Below, one piece after another: positions 59,705-64,000 of a DNA stretch of 64,000 nucleotides. Each line of letters begins with the position of its first letter. The first letter of the stretch is position 1. The notes below the pieces were generated by a model that searched no databases, was not told where the DNA came from, and saw only the letters and a program-made list of their open reading frames with translations. The stretch covers positions 124,001 to 188,000 of the forward strand of contig KV425590.1 of NCBI GenBank assembly GCA_001632425.1, given 5' to 3'. This DNA is from Neolentinus lepideus HHB14362 ss-1 (lineage: Eukaryota; Basidiomycota; Agaricomycetes; Gloeophyllales; Gloeophyllaceae). Made by a program: the position numbers and the translations under genes.

Positions 59705-62082
59705 ATGAACTTTGCTGTGGATGCTTCTTGGAGTATGAATTTCCAGGGAACCAGTGCTCTCTTGAAGGAGGAGCTCTTCTCCAAACAGATTTTCAATGAG
59801 ACTAGTGTTTACGAGAGACTTGGCCTTTCTATATATGACTGACCTGATAGTGAAGAACACAGGTTCTTGAATGATTGCTACCAGGCTCTCAAAGCTACTC
59901 ATGCTGAAGTGCTTGACAAGCTAAACAATATAGCATCTCACACAAGTGGCCTGTTGCTGGATGAAAATGTATCTGATGAGCAGCTCCTCGATGGAGGCAA
60001 AGCCCATCAAACCCAAAGAGTAAAGCAAGAAAAGCTGATGTATCCCCTGTTGGTAAGTGCTACAGGTCACTGGTCCATGCTGGATGACATTGAAACATGT
60101 CATTTACAGTGTGAAATCTTTGACTATATATCATCATCTGAGGCTCTGGATTTCCTGTCTCATGTGCAGCACTGTCATATCAATAGGGATGTGCATCTTC
60201 AGACAGATCACTTGCACCCCTCTCTGGATCCAAAGGTTTCCCCAGACCTTCAGATCCTTGACAGCGACTTGCTCAAGCTAGATTTGAGACACTGGCAAGA
60301 TCGGATAGCCTGGGGAGAAGTGAAGTGTCTTTGGTCAGATGGACCAGCACATACCAATGAGCCTAGCAAGCCAGAGTCTGTCAAGATGCTGATAAGACAA
60401 GGTGCACACTATGTGCAGTTGCATATGTCAGGGCAACCTTTCTTGCTCTTCTCTGTCAGCCTTCTCATATATGGAACCTGCTTCTGCATTGCAGTATTTG
60501 ACTGTGACAGTGTCCTCATATCACCCATCAGTAATATAGTCAAGGAGTCAGGCCTGAAAACATTAATCAAGATCATCCGCAAGCTCACCCATGTGCTAAT
60601 GGATGTTGAGCTGGGTCAGGATCCAACTGTGACTCATCTGAGTATGGATGCCACAAAGGAGCTATTGGGACAGGCCATTAGCTGTCCTTCACACATTGTC
60701 CCATCCTTCTCCCCCAGCGACTCGCATCAATGGTGTACAGTTGGACCTCAGCTGTTGTCATCCATATCACTTTTTGGTCATGGAATGATGGTCTCTTATA
60801 TATGCCTGCATATTCCTGGAGATGGAGTCCACTCTGGAAGTGGAGAACTGGTCAGGGACACCATGATCCTGAAGACAGCCTGGAGGAGTGGTCAGCATGA
60901 CCCAGAATCTCACATTTATGAGACAGTTTGGGGCCATCATCTGGGATTAGCCCAGCTCCTCATTGGTAACAATGTCTCCACTGGAGACCATAACACAATT
61001 ACTGTATGTTACTTGCACAGAGAGCCTGCAGCACCTTGCTTGGATATCCCTGTCCTTCATCACCTCATACTTAAGACTGTTGGATGACCCATTTGGGAGT
61101 ATACATCAGACCTGGAGTTATTGAAAGGATGGTTGGCGGCGCTCAATGGTAAGTGATGGTATGTCTGTATATCTTATGTCAGAACTTGATTGCTATTTCC
61201 AGCACACAAATTCCTCTCTGAGCAGGGAATTGAGCAGGGAATTTTGCATTGAGATATCAGCACCAGAAACATCTTACTAGCAGCAGATCCTGCAACTGCC
61301 AAAGTCAGTTGTGAAGGACTCCTAACAGATCTCGAATATGCAAAAACAGCACATATCTCCACTCATCAGATGCAAGTGCAGTCTGTGGCACCAGTTAAGT
61401 TAGACAAGCAGGTCAGTGGGAAGCCAATCTACATGGAACTGACCATGCACCATCATATTAGGTTCATCAACTCAAGAGCCACCCATGGCATGCTGCTGAC
61501 AGTGAATCCTAGCTTCCATTTGTTGTGAAATGTTATCTTACACTTTCTAGGGAACTATGCAATTTATGTCTTGGAAACTGCTTCATGTTGTTGCTGGTGG
61601 TAAGGACTCTGTTGAACACACCATTTGTGGGTGATATTGAGTCCTTTATCTACATGCTTGGGTATGCCATCTTAAGGAAAGCATGTGCAACAATCAAGGG
61701 TAAGGATAATGACAAGGACAAGGAGGCATGGAAACAATGGTTCCAGTGAGTGTTTGCAGCTATCAATCCAAAGAAGATTCTCAATGCCAGAAACTCATTA
61801 TATCCTCTGTCTTTCACAGAAGCTGTGGGTGAGGAGTTTGAGGATGAGGCAGACATCATCTTCCAGCATATGTCCGATCCCCTGATCACCACTATTTATG
61901 TGCTATGCTGTCAGCTCGAGTTGACTAAGATATATGAAAGGGACACCAAGTTCCTCACTTCACAGCTTTCCATCCATGCAATGTGGGAGGCAGCTGCCTG
62001 GAGTCCTGGTGAATTAATGTATGATCTTATCCACGGCATTGTTCATCCCGAGATTGAGGCATTGCAGAGCAGCACAACATAA
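59705..62082 (+). pseudogene. FunK1-type fungal protein kinase pseudogene
   Basis: Matches the basidiomycete FunK1 kinase family: N-terminal LLKEELFSKQIFNETSVYERL, then RIAWGEVKCLWSDGPAH (the W..E.K block), FCIAVFDCDSVLISPISNI, VELGQDPTV, YTSDLELLKGWLAALN spliced to FLSEQGIEQGILH, DISTRNILLAADP, GTMQFMSWKLL, DIESFIYMLGYAI and C-terminal MSDPLITTIYVLCCQLE. Lesions: in-frame TGA at 59840-59842; TGA at 61250-61252 exactly where HRD needs Arg (H-stop-D); a one-base frameshift near 61630 (GTGGGTGAT); and TGA at 61747-61749 before VFAAINPKKIL. The last TGA could be avoided by a 60-nt intron, but that would delete conserved sequence. All nonsense codons are TGA, as expected from CGA by C-to-T change at CpG. 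Stop at 62080-62082. Confidence 0.85.
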
Positions 62083-62580
62083 ATGTTACTGGTAGTACAA
62101 ATCTCCATTGTGATATATTTGACATGTACATGTAGCACTATAGTACAGTTGTAGATGACATATGTGATAACAATAAGCAGGAAATGTGATTTTACCACTG
62201 ATATCATACTATCAGAAGCAGCTTTGAGACTTAGACTGAATCAATAGATATAATGTGCTGACAAAGCTCAGAAGAGAATGTAAGCTAGCTCGCAAGGAGG
62301 GAACCACATGAAAGGGATGCCAGGTTCTTCACTTCACTGTGGCTTGCCATCCACATGACATGGGAGGCACCTACCTCGAGTCCTTGCAAATTAACATATG
62401 ACCTTGTCTGAAGCATTGTTTGTCCGAAGATAGAGAGACTGCAGAGCAGCATGACATAAATGTTACAAATCTCCATTGTGATATATGTGAGTTTTGTAGT
62501 TTTTATATAATGATGAGCAGGAAATGGGATTTTACTACCGATATCATACTATCAGAAGCAGCTTTGAGACTTAGTAGATG
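61935..62580 (+). repeat. partial tandem duplication of the FunK1 3' end
   Basis: The end of the kinase frame plus its 3' flank (about 61950-62240) is repeated at about 62315-62575. Matching pieces: CATGGGAGGCA against TGTGGGAGGCA, GCAGAGCAGCA.GACATAAATGTTAC-type, CAAATCTCCATTGTGATATAT, and ATATCATACTATCAGAAGCAGCTTTGAGACTTAG in full. The second unit has lost the reading frame. Confidence 0.8.
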
Positions 62581-63735
62581 AGCTCTAGTTCTGAACAAGC
62601 ATCAATATGCACCCTGACCATGGACTATATTATCTATATAGTGCAAACAACAGTGTGCTTGGGAGAAATATTTATTAATTAATTATGAGTCCTGAGTTTA
62701 CAAAGGAGGTGTCTTTATCCCGGAAAATCCTGCTGAGTGGTACAGATTTTTGATGGACATGGAAATTTCATGCTGAGAATACATGCAAACTTATTTTGTA
62801 GTACTACCTCAAAAGTTGTAATGAAATTTGGATCTCTGCTCATAGTGGTGACTACAAATAGGCTTTGTGGTCTCATTTTATTGTGTTTAGCACAAGGCTC
62901 TGTTGCATCTTGTTCTTTTTTCCTGAGACTTCAAATATATTATCTAAACATATAACTGGATGTATGTAAATATTTTAGTTAATTTACCACCCTTGTGTAG
63001 GTCCTTGTGGATTTGTTTCTGTTGGGGAGATCAGTAATGTGTTTCTTACTGTGGGAACCAATGTGGTGTGAACTTTCCACATCCATCAGGAAAACAGCAA
63101 TCTGTCTTATGGCTGGGACTTGGCTTAACCAGTCTTAAAGGTTCTTATTGCCATCTTTTACATGTCTTTTAGGTACTTAGCACCCATTTTAAGATGAGAA
63201 TTAGATCCATTAAGCCAAGTCCAGCTCTTAAAGTCTCTTAAAGCTATAAAAAGCATTGTAAGACCACCATAAGACCATTGGCCATTTTACTGATGTTGAC
63301 TGGAGTTCCTGGCTTCTGATTGGTTCACAGCTTATGATGTACATGGAGGGGAGATTTTGCTTGCTTTTCAACACAAAGTCCATCATTGCTATTTTTGTTG
63401 TCTGTCCTTCAGCTGGTGCCTTTGCCTTGGCTAATGTTTGGACTGAATTATACAATAATTCACTAATTCCAGTCACTATAGTAGTATACTACACCAATAA
63501 TAAAGAAAAATAGTGTGAAAAATCGCGAAAAATGAGAATATATTCCTGGGTGCTGGTAGGGCTATAAATAACTATGGGATGTATTGGGGCTGTGGCAAAA
63601 TGGCCACTGTAGGCTCAAATAAAATGGAGAAAATGCCTAAAAATACACGAAAATTCAAGGGGATTACTGGGAGTGGGTGGACCCAGGGTCTATTACCAAA
63701 TAAGGTAATTGTTTTCCTAAAATAGCAATTTTCGA
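62580..63735. other. CpG-poor, AT-rich sequence without a recognised gene
   Basis: Contains a 13-bp perfect inverted repeat (GGACTTGGCTTAA at 63116-63128 and its complement at 63210-63222, 81 bp apart). The frames 62737-62955 and 63228-63476 (-) have no motif. Probably eroded repeat DNA. Confidence 0.4.
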
Positions 63736-64000
63736 GTGGGTACCCATTTGGATCATAATTGTTGGCTCTGTCTGTTTCCAGGGGTATTTTCCCATGACTA
63801 TGTAATCAGCTTCCTGATTTGGCAATTTTGAATGGGTACCCATTTGAATCATAATTGCTGCCTCTGTTTGTGTCCAGGGGTAGTTTCCCATGATTATGTA
63901 ATCAGCCTCCTGATTTGGCAATTTTTGAATGGGTACCCATTTGAATTGTAATTGTTGGCTCCAGTGAAATTCTGCAAGGTTTTTTCTCAGAAAATAGTCC
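63735..64000. repeat. 97-bp tandem repeat running off the window end
   Basis: Units begin at GGGTACCCATTTG (about 63738, 63834 and 63931; period 96-97 bp). They share CATAATTG.TG.CTCTG, TCCAGGGGTA.TTTCCCATGA and TATGTAATCAGC..CCTGATTTGGCAATTTT. At least two full units and a partial are visible. The minus-strand frame through it encodes only repeats of a short peptide with stops nearby, so no protein is called. Confidence 0.85.

Noticed and set aside
61690..61760. Reading 61690-61760 as a 60-nt intron so that the third TGA of the kinase disappears
   Set aside because: Splice-like ends exist, but the segment EAWKQWF-x-VFAAINPKKIL follows the family across the putative intron, and two other TGAs plus a frameshift remain.

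Overview
The window reads as nuclear DNA of a filamentous basidiomycete, most likely an Agaricomycete. Genes are split by many introns of about 48-60 bp with GT...AG ends. Several families typical of this group are present: a DUF6533-type membrane protein, a divergent F-box protein, a FunK1 kinase, a secreted sedolisin and a Zn2Cys6 regulator. All gene models were spliced by eye from reading frame, splice signals and family conservation; no search was run.

Left part (1-18 kb), mostly single-copy metabolic genes: a 5'-truncated alpha/beta hydrolase (1-955 +), an ABHD1/3-type hydrolase (2085-3963 -), a Delta-12-type fatty-acid desaturase (4529-6338 +), an F-box protein (7731-9554 -) beside a possible F-box/LRR remnant, mitochondrial HMG-CoA lyase (10266-11739 -), a Nit2/omega-amidase (14287-15832 -) and a mitochondrial [2Fe-2S] ferredoxin of the Yah1 type (16922-17803 +).

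Middle (20-59 kb): a segmental inverted duplication. Arm A (about 20147-25055) and arm B (about 53390-59125) each carry a USP25/28-like gene next to a DUF6533 gene. The USP copy is broken in A and intact in B; the DUF6533 copy looks complete in A and is broken in B. Between the arms are a repeat block (25-31.2 kb: diverged direct repeats, two minisatellites and two 1-kb TIR elements facing each other) and a conserved block: Zn2Cys6 factor (31798-35809 +), UDP-glucose 6-dehydrogenase (36415-38465 -), Est1/SMG-family protein (39550-42865 +), SUZ-domain protein (44749-45448 -), sedolisin (46038-48282 -) and tRNA-dihydrouridine synthase Dus3 (50365-53318 -).

Right end (58.5-64 kb): an AT-rich, strongly CpG-depleted block holding a TA-flanked MITE inserted in the B-arm DUF6533 gene, a FunK1 kinase pseudogene with three in-frame TGA codons (one replacing the HRD arginine), a partial tandem copy of its 3' end and a 97-bp tandem repeat reaching the window edge. 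This looks like methylated, mutation-scarred repeat DNA.

The genes do not form one pathway. The most distinctive observations are the 6-nt microexon in HMG-CoA lyase that supplies a metal-ligand histidine, the reciprocally decayed inverted duplication with an apparently Cys-less USP, the near-palindromic TIR-element pair, and the CpG-depleted FunK1 block.
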